DNA of 64,000 bases, from positions 1 to 64,000 of the forward strand of contig NZ_KZ819026.1 in assembly GCF_003115845.1 (NCBI RefSeq). The letters are read 5' to 3'. This stretch comes from Brenneria roseae subsp. roseae. GTDB lineage: Bacteria > Pseudomonadota > Gammaproteobacteria > Enterobacterales > Enterobacteriaceae. Position 1 is the first letter of the stretch; every line of letters begins with the position of its first letter. Shown piece after piece: positions 19,387 to 29,892 of this stretch. Made by a program: the position numbers and the translations under genes. Under the pieces are notes generated by a model that was not told the origin of the DNA, ran no database searches, and saw nothing but the letters and a program-made list of their open reading frames with translations.

Positions 19387-22300
19387 ATGAAAATATTTTC
19401 CCGCGCGTTCTCCTTCCTGCATCAAGACGCTGCGCCACCCTGGAATGACATTCTACCTGTCAGAGGGGATCTGTTTGGTATGGAGCGTTTAGAGCAGCAT
19501 GGACGCACCTTGGCCGCTGCCCAGCCCGTGACGTTATCGCCACCGAATGTTACCTCGTTGCACCATCGCTTGAATGACAATGCGAAAGTGTTGCTGGCGG
19601 CTTACCGCGCCAGTGCCCACGAATTGGAAGAAGGCGGTAACGTCGTGCCTGCGGCAGAATGGTTATTGGATAACTATCATCTGGTTGCGGCGCAAATTCG
19701 TGAGATTCGTGAAGATTTGCCTCCCCGTTATTATCGGCAATTGCCCAAGTTGTCACAGGGGCCTTTTGTCGGTTATCCCCGGGTATTTGGTCTGGTGTGG
19801 GCGTTTATTGCCCATACCGACAGCCATGTCGATCCTGACGCATTGCGCCGCTTCATTATGGCCTATCAGGAAGTTCAGCCCTTGACGATAGGCGAACTCT
19901 GGGCCGTAGCCATCACCCTGCGTATCGTGCTGATAGAAAACCTGCGGCGCCTGGCCGATCAGATGACCGTCGGGCGTCGGGACCGTGCTGATGCGGAGCG
20001 GGTGGCGAATAACCTGTTGCGAGCCGATGATGTCCGCGCCGATCTTGACCATGAAATTGCGAACAACAATCTGTCTTCTTATAACAACAATGTTCCGCTG
20101 TCAGAGACGTTTGCCGCTCAGCTGGTAAAGCGGTTACGCGATCAGGATCCAAGGACAACGCCCGCGCTGGGATGGCTCGAACAGCGGCTTAAACAGCAGG
20201 GGAGTTCGACGGAAGAGGTTGTGCGACGTGCGCAGCAGCGTCTGGGGATCTCTAACGTCACCGTGCGCAATATTATTACCAGTATGCGGTTGATTTCCGA
20301 TATCGACTGGGCGGTATTTTTTGAAAGCGTCAGTCTGGTTGACGCGCGTTTACGGGCCGGCAGCGAATTTGCGGCGATGGATTTTTCCACCCGTAATTTA
20401 TACCGCAGCGCGATTGAACAACTTGCCCGGCAAGCGCCATGCTCTGAGCTTGATATCACGGAAAAGGCCCTTTTGCTGGCACAACAGGCGCCGGTTCCTC
20501 CTCAGTCTGATGACCTTCACGAACGTAAGCGTGAACCCGGGTACTATCTGATTGCGGAAGGCCGGCCACAACTCGAAGAGGTGATTGGTTTTCGGCCCGC
20601 GCTTTTACTGCGTTTCAATCGATTTACCCTGCGCATAGGAATGGCAGGTTATGTCGGCGCTATCGGCTTTTTTACCGCGCTGCTGTTAGCCGGCGCCGGG
20701 GCGGTCTTGTCGTCTTCTTCCGTGTCAAACCTCTGGCTGTTATTGATTGGCCTTATCAGCATCATTCCGTTGTCTGAAGTCGCTATGACATGGGTCAATC
20801 GGCTGATCACCTGGCTGTTTGGCGCTGCGCCATTGGCGGGGCTGGAACTATTGCAAGGCGTACCGCCGAATTGCCGAACATTGGTGGTGGTGCCGACCTT
20901 GTTGTCCGGCGAACAGGACATCTTGCAACAGGTCGAACAGCTGGAAGTGCATTATCTGTCCTGCGGGCCAGGCGATATTACATTCGCCCTGTTGACCGAT
21001 GGCGTGGATGCCGAAACGGAAATTCTTGCCGGCGATCAACACATCCTGATGCAGGCATCACTGGCCATACAACAGCTTAATGAGCGCTACGGCGCGGGAC
21101 CGGCCGGCGAGCGGTTTTTATTACTGCATCGCAGACGGTTATTCAATGCCAGTGAAAAGGTATGGATGGGTTGGGAGCGAAAACGGGGAAAACTGCATGA
21201 GCTTAACCGCTTGTTGCGCGGAGCGACGGATACCAGCTTCATCCCGATAGCGAGTCATGCTGTTCAGGTGCCTGCCAATGTTCGCTATGTGATTACGCTG
21301 GATGCCGATACGCGTTTGCCCCGGGATACGGCCCTAAAACTGATTGGCAAAATGGCGCACCCGCTTAACCAACCGCGTTGGGATTGCAGCGGCCAGCGTA
21401 TTGTGGCGGGATACGCCATTCTGCAACCCCGCATTACACCTTCTCTGCCCGCGGGCAATGAAGCGTCATTATATCAGCGTATTTTCTCTGCGCCGGGTGG
21501 GATCAATCCCTATGAAGCGGCGGTGTCTGATGTTTATCAGGATTTGTTCGGTGAAGGTTCTTATACCGGGAAAGGGATCTACGATGTTGATGCGTTTGAA
21601 CGTGCGCTCCAAGGGCGTATTCCGGAAAACCGTCTGCTCAGTCACGATCTGTTTGAGGGGATTTATGCCCGCGCGGGGCTGGCTTCTGATGTTGAACTGG
21701 TGGAAGCCTTTCCTTCCCGCTATGACGTCATCGTAAAACGGCAACATCGCTGGACGCGCGGCGATTGGCAACTGCTGCCGTGGATTCTTGGTCGGGTGCG
21801 TATCGCGTCAGGAGCGAAAGTGCGGTTACCCGCCGTCGGGCGTTGGAAAATGATCGATAATTTGCGCCGCTCGCTGTTTGCCCCAAGTCTTTTATTGATG
21901 CTGATTTGTTGTGCCGCGCTACCGCTGGCCGTGGCATGGAAAGGGGTTGTCATCGTTCTGCTGATATTGGCGTTTCCCGCTTGTTTGCCGGCGCTGTGGG
22001 ATGCTGTTTCACGCTGTCAGCGCGGAGTGACCCGGCAACAGCCACTCAGTCAGAGCCAGCCTTTCCACCATTTGTGCAGCGATCTTAAGCTGGCATTCAT
22101 GCAGGTTTTCCTCTCTTTTGCCTTTCTTGCCGATCATAGCTGGCGAGCGCTTGATGCATTGGTCCGCACGTTGGTACGGTTAACGATTACCCGGCGGCAT
22201 TTGCTTGAATGGACGACGGCAGCCCAGTCTGGCAGCCGCCCGCGTCTGACTTTGGCCGGTTTCTACCATCAGATGATGGGGGGACTGTTGCTGGGTGTGG

Positions 22301-25300
22301 CCGCGGTGGGATGGGGTAGTCTGGTATCGCCCCAGAATTGGCCGCTTTGGTTGCCGCTTGGCGTGTTGTGGCTGGCGGCCCCGGCGCTGGCATTATGGAC
22401 CAGCCGCGAGCGTAAGACTTCTCATCAGGAAAACATCAATGAGACGGATAAGCAGGCATTGCGGCTAATCGCCCGGCGTACCTGGCGTTTTTTTGAAACC
22501 TTTGTCACTGAAGATGAACATCACTTGCCGCCGGATAACTTCCAGGAGCGACCGAAACCGGTGGTGGCTCACCGGACTTCGCCAACGAATATCGGCCTGT
22601 ATTTGCTCTCTACCGTGGCGGCGAGAGATTTTGGCTGGATCGGTCTTTCCGAAGTGCTTGACCGGATCAGCGCAACATTGGCAACCATGGACCGATTGCC
22701 GCGTTTTAAAGGCCATTTTTTTAATTGGTACGATACGCAGGATCTGCAAACGCTGCATCCAGCCTATGTATCCTCGGTTGATAGTGGCAACCTGGCCGGT
22801 AATTTGATCGTATTAGCGAACGCCTGTGAGTTATGGCAGGAAGAAAACCGCTTGCAGGATATTCGGGAACCGTTGTCCGATCACCTGCAATTGATTCGCG
22901 AATCACTGTCGCTGTGTAGCGAAACGCGGGATGAGACTTCATTACTCAGGTCGTTAGCGAAAATCGAGGCCTTACTGAACGGTAATCTGGCGCCTGAACG
23001 CCTGTTGCCGGCAGTGATTTTACAAGTGGACCAGTTGTTGCAGCGTACTTATACGCTATTGCCGTACTCCGACGAGGGGGCCAGTGCTGAACCGATCTTC
23101 TGGATTAATGCGACCCGAGCGATGCTGCTTGCCCATGAACGTGAACATCAATATTCCGCCGTTGAGCACGACGCCCTGATTGAACGCCTTGCAGGGCTGG
23201 CGCTGCGTTCTCGCAAGATGGCGATGGAAATGGACTTTGCATTTCTTATCGATCCGGAGCGCAAGCTGTTGTCGATCGGCTATCTGATGTCGGAGAATCA
23301 GCTTGATGTCAGTTGTTACGATCTGCTGGCTTCAGAAGCCAGACTGGCCAGCCTGTTTGCCATCGCTAAAGGGGATGTCAGTACTCGTCACTGGTTCCGG
23401 CTGGGACGTTCGGCGGTTCGCACCAGTCAGGGGTCTGCGCTGATGTCCTGGTCCGGATCGATGTTTGAGTATCTGATGCCGTCATTGGTGATGCGTGCGC
23501 CGATAGGCAGTTTGCTGGAGCAAACGACGCGCGCCATTGTCGCGCAACAGCAGGTTTATGGCCGTGCGTTATCCGTGCCATGGGGGATTTCCGAATCGGC
23601 CTATAATGCGCGGGATATCGATTTCACCTATCAGTATTCAAACTTTGGCGTGCCTGGGTTGGGGTTAAAACGCGGGCTGGCGGATAATCTGGTGGTGGCG
23701 CCTTATGCAACCGGGTTAGCCACGATGGTTGACCCGCTTGCCGCGTGCCGAAACTATGCGCGTTTAGCGGCGATGGGGGCTTCTGGTCGTTATGGTTTCT
23801 ATGAAGCGCTTGATTTCACGCCGTCGCGTCTGCCGGATAATGAAAAATTCGCCATCGTTTACAGTTTCATGGTGCATCACCAGGGTATGACGCTGGTCGC
23901 TATCGCCAACGCGCTGCATAACGGCAATATGCGTCGGCGTTTTCATCGTGAGCCGGTGATTCAGTCGTGTGAACTGTTATTACAGGAAAGTCTGCCTGTG
24001 CATGTTGCTCTCGCGGAGCCCCAGACTGAAGATGTGAAAGTGGGCGGAGGGGAAAGGCGTAATGAAACCGCGATGTTGCGCCGTTTCTCTGCATCGCCTA
24101 CCGGCGCACCGGTAACTCATTTACTCTCTAATGGCCGTTATGCGGTGATGTTAACCGCAACGGGATCTGGCTATAGCCACTGGCGCGAATTAGCGATTAC
24201 GCGCTGGCGGGAAGACAGTACGCGGGATGCCTGGGGCAGTTTCGTATTGTTGCGTGATATGCGCAGCAACAGAATCTGGTCGGCGGGGGAGCAACGCGAG
24301 TTAAGTGAATCGATGGGCAATTTGCCGGCTTCATCCGGCATGATCGGCAGCATCGGTGTGCCAGTGCATCGCTATGAGGTGGTTTTTGGCGAAGACCATG
24401 CCTCATATATCCGACATGAACGTTCGCTGACCACCACGCTTGATGTGCTGGTGTCCGGGGAAAGCGATGGGGAAGTCCGGCGGGTGACATTAACGAACAG
24501 CGGACGGCGCCGGCGTGATATAGAACTGACGTCCTATGCGGAAATTGTGTTGGCGCCGCCCAGTGCGGATATCGCGCATACCGCGTTTTCCCGCATGTTT
24601 GTGCAAACGGAGTATCTGGATGAATTTTCCGCCCTGATTGCGACCCGCCGGCCTCGAGCACCCGATGAGCCGCCCGTCTGGGCCGCACATTTCGCCGTGT
24701 TGGAAGGGGCGATTGGCAGCAAGATGCAGTATGAATCAGACCGTGCCCGTTTTATTGGCCACGGTAAGTCAGTCATGACGGCGGATGCCATTCTGGGGCA
24801 TCAATCGTTATCAAATACCACCGGAACGGTACTTGACCCCATTTTTTCACTACGTCAGCAGGTGAAAATTCCCGCAGGTAAAACGGTGCGTCTGGCATTC
24901 TGGACCGTGGTTGCCACCTCACGTGAAGAATTGATTGATCTGATTGATAAACATCACGATCGCAGTGCTTATGAACGCGATAAAACCTTTGCCTGGACCC
25001 AGGCCCAGGTGCAGTTGCGCCATCTTGGGGTGAAGTCTGAAGAGGCTGCGGATTTTCAGCGTTTGGCTGCTCCCGTCATCTATACCGATCCGCGTTTTCG
25101 CGCTCCGTCAGAATCCATTGTGGATGGGGCGGGCGGACAATCCGGGCTGTGGTCAATGTCCATTTCTGGCGATCTGCCGATCGTGCTGCTGCGCATTGAT
25201 GATATTGACGATATGGCACAGGTGCATCAGTTACTGAGGGCCCACGAATATTGGCGAATGAAGTTACTTAATGTGGATTTGGTGATCGTTAATGAGCGCT

Positions 25301-28005
25301 CATCGTCTTATATTCAGGATTTGCAGATAGCCATTGAAACCGCCATCCGCAGCAGCCAGTCAAGGCCGCGTCTGGGCGGCGCATCAACGCGGGGCGAGGT
25401 CTTTGCGCTGCGTGCTGATTTAATGTCAAAAGAATCAAGGGCGCTGTTGCTGTCAATCGCCCGGGTCTCGCTGATTGCCCGCCGGGGCCCCATTTCCAAT
25501 CAGTTGGCGTTAATACCGTATTCGTCCCGCGAGATCCGACCGGTAAGCCCCACGCAGCCGAAGAGTCTGCCAGACAAGATCTCACGTCCTGAAGGTCTGG
25601 AATTCTTTAATGGTATCGGCGGGTTTGATCGGCAGGGACGGGAATATGTCACCGTGCTGGATGCTGAACATACCCCGCCGGCGCCGTGGATTAATGTTAT
25701 CGCCAACCCAACGTTTGGATTTCAGGTCTCCGCGCAAGGGAGCGGGTACAGCTGGGCGGAAAATAGCCGTGAGAACCAGTTGACGCCCTGGGGAAATGAT
25801 GCGGTGATTGATCCCGGCGGTGAGGCGCTTTATATCCGTGATGATACGAGCGGCGTGTTGTGGACGCCGACGGTATGGCCGATTAATGACAACGGATGTT
25901 ATGTTGCGCGCCATGGTTTTGGCTATAGTCGATTTACCCATAATGCCAATGACGTTGAGTCAGAGTTACGACAATACGTCCCTCTGGTTGACCCGATAAA
26001 AATCTCCCGTTTGCGACTATGCAATACCTCAACGCAGCCGCGGCAACTGACGATTACCGCGTATGCGGAATGGGTGCTGGGGACGTCGCGCAGCGCCAGC
26101 GCGCCTTATCTGCTAAGTCATGTGGATTCACAGACGGGGGCGGTGCTGGTACGAAATCCCTGGTCTGGCAGTTTCCCCGGACGGATCGGTTTTGCTGATT
26201 TGTCTGGCGGTCAATCATCGCTGACGGCGGACAGAACGGAGTTTTTGGGGCGTAACGGACACATGCGGGCGCCGGCGGCACTGGCGAAAACTACTCGTTT
26301 GTCGGGGAATACTGCGGCGGGAATCGATCCGTGTTGTGCTTTACAGACAACGGTCAGCATCGCGCCAGGCGAACAGGTCGAGATCGTCTGGTTTATCGGG
26401 CAGGAGACATCGGTTGAACGGGTCAGGAATCTGATTGAGAAATACCGGCAGATCGATCTGGATCAGGTGCTGCGCGAGGTTGAAGCTCACTGGGATGCGG
26501 TGACGGGGGCGATCAGTGTGAAAACGCCCGATAGATCAATGGATATCATGCTGAATGGGTGGCTGCTGTATCAAACCTTGTCTTGCCGTATTCAGGCACG
26601 CTGCGGTTTTTATCAGGCAAGCGGAGCCTATGGTTTCCGTGATCAGCTACAGGACGGTATGGCCTTGACCTTTTCCCGGCCTCAGGCGACGCGGCAGCAC
26701 TTATTACGCGCGGCGGGACGGCAATTTGCCGAAGGGGACGTTCAGCATTGGTGGCTGCCGCATTCTGGCGCCGGGGTGAGAACGCATATTTCCGACGATA
26801 GGGTCTGGCTGGCGTTTGCCACCGCGACTTATGTGCAGGTGAGTCAGGATTATGACGTCCTCACTGAACAGATCGGCTTTCTGGAGGGGCCGCCTGTTGC
26901 CGAGGGGGAACATGACGCGTTCTTCCAACCTATGCCATCCGCCCAAACCGCCACGTTGTTCGAACACTGTGCTCGCGGTCTGGATCAATGCTTACAGTTA
27001 ACGGGGGAGCATGGTTTGCCGCTTATCGGCGGGGGCGACTGGAATGACGGTATGAATCGCGTCGGTGAAGGCGGAAAAGGCGAGAGCGTCTGGCTGGGGT
27101 GGTTGCTGATTCATACTATCGAACGCTTTGCGCCATTGGCCGACAGCCATGATGAGGTTCGTGCGGCCCGCTGGCGCGATCATGCCGAGTCCGTCAGGGC
27201 GGCAATTGAGCATTCGGCCTGGGATGGCGCCTGGTATCGCCGGGCTACGTTTGATGATGGTTCCTGGCTCGGCAGTCGTATAAATGATGAATGCGCCATT
27301 GATTCCATTGCACAATCCTGGGCGGTACTTTCCGGCGCTGCGGATGCCGAAAGGGCGGAGACGGCCATGGCGTCTCTGGAAAAATATCTGATCCGTCATG
27401 AGGACGGGCTGGCGCTGTTGTTTACGCCACCGTTCGATCGCACGGTGAAAGATCCCGGTTATATCAAAGGTTATCCGCCTGGATTGCGCGAAAATGGCGG
27501 TCAATACACGCACGCGGCGATGTGGTCGGTGCTGGCTTTTGCACAATTGGGTAAAGGGAATAAGGCTACCGAGCTCTTTGCCTTGATTAACCCGATTAAT
27601 CATGGCTCGACGCCGGAGAAGATCGCCCGATATCGCGTTGAACCTTATGTCATGGCGGCTGACGTGTATTCTGTGGCGCCACATATCGGACGCGGCGGTT
27701 GGACCTGGTATACCGGTTCGGCAGGGTGGATGTACCGCGCTGGCCTTGAGGGCGTCCTGGGGATCGGCCGTGAAGGCAATCTGTTGGTGCTGTGCCCTTG
27801 TATTCCTGATTACTGGCCCGGTTTTGAGGCAAAGGTAACCTTGGGGGAGAGCCACTATCTTATTAGCGTTGTGAATGATAATCACCGATGCCAGGGGTTG
27901 TCTCGGGTAACGCTGGATGAGGTGGAAATCGCGCTTGATGCAGAACAAAAACAGATAAAAATTGAACTGATGAAAGGGCAGCATTATCTTCAAATCATGT
28001 TATAA
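19387..28005 (+). CDS. Cyclic beta-1,2-glucan synthase (NdvB/ChvB/Cgs type)
   Basis: At 2872 residues this has the size of Brucella Cgs and Agrobacterium ChvB, inner-membrane proteins that prime, extend, length-control and cyclise beta-1,2-glucan from UDP-glucose. In order: N-terminal region; membrane helices ~415-470; GT84 domain with DAD at 639-641 (ITLDADTRLP) and QHRW at 786-790 (RQHRWTRGDWQLLPW); helices ~830-870 and ~900-1000; a glycoamylase-like domain ~1350-1510 (MSWSGSMFEYLMPSL, HHQGMTLVAIANALH); and a GH94-type phosphorylase region with GGDWNDGMN (D2551) that in the family sets ring size. All key motifs are intact. The product is periplasmic cyclic glucan, important in osmoadaptation and host interaction in rhizobia, Brucella and Xanthomonas. 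Such a gene is not part of the E. coli gene set. GC and codon use look like the core, so any transfer is old. Confidence 0.93.
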   Translation: MKIFSRAFSFLHQDAAPPWNDILPVRGDLFGMERLEQHGRTLAAAQPVTLSPPNVTSLHHRLNDNAKVLLAAYRASAHELEEGGNVVPAAEWLLDNYHLVAAQIREIREDLPPRYYRQLPKLSQGPFVGYPRVFGLVWAFIAHTDSHVDPDALRRFIMAYQEVQPLTIGELWAVAITLRIVLIENLRRLADQMTVGRRDRADAERVANNLLRADDVRADLDHEIANNNLSSYNNNVPLSETFAAQLVKRLRDQDPRTTPALGWLEQRLKQQGSSTEEVVRRAQQRLGISNVTVRNIITSMRLISDIDWAVFFESVSLVDARLRAGSEFAAMDFSTRNLYRSAIEQLARQAPCSELDITEKALLLAQQAPVPPQSDDLHERKREPGYYLIAEGRPQLEEVIGFRPALLLRFNRFTLRIGMAGYVGAIGFFTALLLAGAGAVLSSSSVSNLWLLLIGLISIIPLSEVAMTWVNRLITWLFGAAPLAGLELLQGVPPNCRTLVVVPTLLSGEQDILQQVEQLEVHYLSCGPGDITFALLTDGVDAETEILAGDQHILMQASLAIQQLNERYGAGPAGERFLLLHRRRLFNASEKVWMGWERKRGKLHELNRLLRGATDTSFIPIASHAVQVPANVRYVITLDADTRLPRDTALKLIGKMAHPLNQPRWDCSGQRIVAGYAILQPRITPSLPAGNEASLYQRIFSAPGGINPYEAAVSDVYQDLFGEGSYTGKGIYDVDAFERALQGRIPENRLLSHDLFEGIYARAGLASDVELVEAFPSRYDVIVKRQHRWTRGDWQLLPWILGRVRIASGAKVRLPAVGRWKMIDNLRRSLFAPSLLLMLICCAALPLAVAWKGVVIVLLILAFPACLPALWDAVSRCQRGVTRQQPLSQSQPFHHLCSDLKLAFMQVFLSFAFLADHSWRALDALVRTLVRLTITRRHLLEWTTAAQSGSRPRLTLAGFYHQMMGGLLLGVAAVGWGSLVSPQNWPLWLPLGVLWLAAPALALWTSRERKTSHQENINETDKQALRLIARRTWRFFETFVTEDEHHLPPDNFQERPKPVVAHRTSPTNIGLYLLSTVAARDFGWIGLSEVLDRISATLATMDRLPRFKGHFFNWYDTQDLQTLHPAYVSSVDSGNLAGNLIVLANACELWQEENRLQDIREPLSDHLQLIRESLSLCSETRDETSLLRSLAKIEALLNGNLAPERLLPAVILQVDQLLQRTYTLLPYSDEGASAEPIFWINATRAMLLAHEREHQYSAVEHDALIERLAGLALRSRKMAMEMDFAFLIDPERKLLSIGYLMSENQLDVSCYDLLASEARLASLFAIAKGDVSTRHWFRLGRSAVRTSQGSALMSWSGSMFEYLMPSLVMRAPIGSLLEQTTRAIVAQQQVYGRALSVPWGISESAYNARDIDFTYQYSNFGVPGLGLKRGLADNLVVAPYATGLATMVDPLAACRNYARLAAMGASGRYGFYEALDFTPSRLPDNEKFAIVYSFMVHHQGMTLVAIANALHNGNMRRRFHREPVIQSCELLLQESLPVHVALAEPQTEDVKVGGGERRNETAMLRRFSASPTGAPVTHLLSNGRYAVMLTATGSGYSHWRELAITRWREDSTRDAWGSFVLLRDMRSNRIWSAGEQRELSESMGNLPASSGMIGSIGVPVHRYEVVFGEDHASYIRHERSLTTTLDVLVSGESDGEVRRVTLTNSGRRRRDIELTSYAEIVLAPPSADIAHTAFSRMFVQTEYLDEFSALIATRRPRAPDEPPVWAAHFAVLEGAIGSKMQYESDRARFIGHGKSVMTADAILGHQSLSNTTGTVLDPIFSLRQQVKIPAGKTVRLAFWTVVATSREELIDLIDKHHDRSAYERDKTFAWTQAQVQLRHLGVKSEEAADFQRLAAPVIYTDPRFRAPSESIVDGAGGQSGLWSMSISGDLPIVLLRIDDIDDMAQVHQLLRAHEYWRMKLLNVDLVIVNERSSSYIQDLQIAIETAIRSSQSRPRLGGASTRGEVFALRADLMSKESRALLLSIARVSLIARRGPISNQLALIPYSSREIRPVSPTQPKSLPDKISRPEGLEFFNGIGGFDRQGREYVTVLDAEHTPPAPWINVIANPTFGFQVSAQGSGYSWAENSRENQLTPWGNDAVIDPGGEALYIRDDTSGVLWTPTVWPINDNGCYVARHGFGYSRFTHNANDVESELRQYVPLVDPIKISRLRLCNTSTQPRQLTITAYAEWVLGTSRSASAPYLLSHVDSQTGAVLVRNPWSGSFPGRIGFADLSGGQSSLTADRTEFLGRNGHMRAPAALAKTTRLSGNTAAGIDPCCALQTTVSIAPGEQVEIVWFIGQETSVERVRNLIEKYRQIDLDQVLREVEAHWDAVTGAISVKTPDRSMDIMLNGWLLYQTLSCRIQARCGFYQASGAYGFRDQLQDGMALTFSRPQATRQHLLRAAGRQFAEGDVQHWWLPHSGAGVRTHISDDRVWLAFATATYVQVSQDYDVLTEQIGFLEGPPVAEGEHDAFFQPMPSAQTATLFEHCARGLDQCLQLTGEHGLPLIGGGDWNDGMNRVGEGGKGESVWLGWLLIHTIERFAPLADSHDEVRAARWRDHAESVRAAIEHSAWDGAWYRRATFDDGSWLGSRINDECAIDSIAQSWAVLSGAADAERAETAMASLEKYLIRHEDGLALLFTPPFDRTVKDPGYIKGYPPGLRENGGQYTHAAMWSVLAFAQLGKGNKATELFALINPINHGSTPEKIARYRVEPYVMAADVYSVAPHIGRGGWTWYTGSAGWMYRAGLEGVLGIGREGNLLVLCPCIPDYWPGFEAKVTLGESHYLISVVNDNHRCQGLSRVTLDEVEIALDAEQKQIKIELMKGQHYLQIML

Positions 28006-28032
28006 AAAAGAGGATTGACGATTCTTGCTTAT

Positions 28033-28064
28033 TTTTGCATGACCGCTTCGGCGGTCACGCAAAA
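28033..28064. terminator. Bidirectional terminator between convergent genes
   Basis: TTTTGC-A-TGACCGC-TTCG-GCGGTCA-C-GCAAAA is a long stem with a UUCG tetraloop, flanked by T-rich and A-rich runs, between the glucan synthase and the EAL-HDOD gene. It can stop transcription from both sides. Confidence 0.85.
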
Positions 28065-28124
28065 TTATTTAATGCGATATCTTCATGTGATATCTGGTGG
28101 TTTTATATTGGTGCGGTGAGCAAA

Positions 28125-29342
28125 CTACAGAATTTCATCTGCCCAACGTGTGGCTTCCATTACCATATGGAAAAAATCCGTCTCATTTATCTCCATACAG
28201 GTTAGATAATAATCAAGATGCTCCCATTGCTGTTGCTCATATTCAGAAATTAATGTCAGGTAGACGGCAAACTCACCGGTATGATTTAATAAAGCGCGAT
28301 TGACTTTATCTGACAAGATTATCTGAGAAAGCAATAGAGGCATCGGGTAATCTAAAATGGCATCCAGTAGTGATAATAATCCGCACAAGAACGCTTCTGT
28401 CGAATCATCGTCAACGTGACGTTCGGCATGTAATTGTTCAAAAAATCTGGCCCTGATTAAACTCATGCGATAAAGCTCATCAGGTTTTTTCGTGTTGCTA
28501 TTCGTTATACTAATTAATGAAACAAAACGTTTAAGTTCTTTCTGTCCAAGAAGTATCGCCATCGCTCGAAAAGACATGGAAGAGGAGAGTATGCCAAACC
28601 GGGTCTTGTATTTAATGTTTGCGACATAGCGCATTAATTTATAATACAATGATAAATCGGCAAAAATTAACTCCTCAATTCTGACGTAGTTGAGTTCTGG
28701 CTTATTGATCTCTTTCAGCAGGCTGATGGTGCTGTTTGAATTATTGATTAATCTTTTTGATTTCATGACTTCCGGCAGACTAAAAAAATATCCCTGAAAC
28801 AGGGATATGCCTATTCGCTTTCCCTGAATATACTGTTCATGTGTTTCCACCTTTTCGGCAAGATAGGTCAGATGATTGTGCGTGGAGTGATTGATGAAGT
28901 TTTCAATCTCATCGAATGTTGACCTTTTTAAATCGAATTTTATTATATCAACATAAGGCAGAAACCTGTTCCAGTCAGGTCCCATCGTGAAGTCATCAAG
29001 TGCAAACCTGAAGCCTTTCTTTTTCATTTTTTTTATTGCATTGAATAATTCATTGTCAGGTGTTGCGCTTTCAAGGATCTCAATGACAACTTTCTCGAGC
29101 GGTAATGCTTCTGCTTGACCGTTTATTAACATTTGGTGGGGGAAATTTACATAGCATAATTGGTCACCGACTAACTTTGCCAACGGGTTTGTTAAAAACT
29201 GGTCAGTTATTAGTTGGGTTGTTGCATATTCGGCACTCACATCAGGAAATTTGTTGGTGACATCAATGCGAAAAAGAAGTTCATAGGCAACGGTTTGGAG
29301 GCGTTGGTTCAAAATGGGTTGACGGGCAACGAATGAATACAT
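28125..29342 (-). CDS. EAL-HDOD (YuxH-type) signalling protein, probably inactive EAL
   Basis: The 405-residue cytoplasmic protein has an N-terminal EAL-like domain (~1-200) and a C-terminal HDOD domain (~200-400). The signature EAL is replaced by ELL in VAYELLFR (residues 20-25); EILE, LDDFTMGP and YLAEKVET are recognisable, but the catalytic set looks incomplete. EAL-HDOD proteins such as Vibrio CdgJ follow this pattern and act as non-enzymatic regulators of motility or as c-di-GMP-linked scaffolds. It is convergent with the glucan synthase and divergent from aspS. Lower GC than its neighbours. Confidence 0.88.
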   Translation of the reverse strand: MYSFVARQPILNQRLQTVAYELLFRIDVTNKFPDVSAEYATTQLITDQFLTNPLAKLVGDQLCYVNFPHQMLINGQAEALPLEKVVIEILESATPDNELFNAIKKMKKKGFRFALDDFTMGPDWNRFLPYVDIIKFDLKRSTFDEIENFINHSTHNHLTYLAEKVETHEQYIQGKRIGISLFQGYFFSLPEVMKSKRLINNSNSTISLLKEINKPELNYVRIEELIFADLSLYYKLMRYVANIKYKTRFGILSSSMSFRAMAILLGQKELKRFVSLISITNSNTKKPDELYRMSLIRARFFEQLHAERHVDDDSTEAFLCGLLSLLDAILDYPMPLLLSQIILSDKVNRALLNHTGEFAVYLTLISEYEQQQWEHLDYYLTCMEINETDFFHMVMEATRWADEIL

Positions 29343-29736
29343 GATGAGTCCCTATGTGAGACATACACATTAGCTAATGTTATCCATTCCTATACAGCGG
29401 TGAAGCCTTCATTTTGTGCTGTAGAGAAAAATGGATAAGTTATAATTTTAGCAGATTCGATTAAAAGGGTTATTGGATGTTTCATAAATCCTTGAGTTTC
29501 GGTTTTTAGCACCCGGTGTGGTATCGCTCGATGCGGTTACTGCCGCCGCGCCTTCCTGACCGTGGCGGGAAAATCAGCGGTAGGGCATAAACATTCGGCA
29601 GATCGCCATGCGCCGTACCTGCGGGCAGGTTCTGTTCTGGTAACAATTTGCCTTACATTGATGATCATTTTATTAACTGATAGCGAAATTTATCAAAAAG
29701 AGTGTGCAGGCGAGCGACAGAGCGTTACCTTCACAC
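29343..29736. other. Gap between EAL-HDOD gene and aspS promoter
   Basis: About 390 bases without a gene I can support. It should hold the EAL-HDOD promoter near 29350-29450, where the DNA is AT-rich. E. coli has yecD upstream of aspS; no remnant of yecD was recognised here. Confidence 0.4.
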
Positions 29737-29765
29737 TTATCGTGCGGGCGAATTTCCTTTATAAT
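29737..29765 (+). promoter_or_regulatory. Sigma-70 promoter of aspS
   Basis: TTATCG (29737-29742) and a consensus TATAAT (29760-29765) are separated by 17 bases, about 128 bases before the aspS ATG. The -10 is perfect, the -35 only fair. Confidence 0.6.
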
Positions 29766-29892
29766 GCTCGCCTTTTTTCACCGGACACTAATCCAGAAAA
29801 ACCATGCCGTTCAGCAACAATATCACTGCCTTTTCGGTTGTCGCGTACAGCGAAAAGACTTGGGTTGTGCGGCTGAGTAAAAGGACATCGTA

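Noticed and set aside
29562..29876. 104-codon frame upstream of aspS
   Set aside because: It runs through the aspS promoter and nearly to the aspS start, and only a short hydrophobic stretch supports it.
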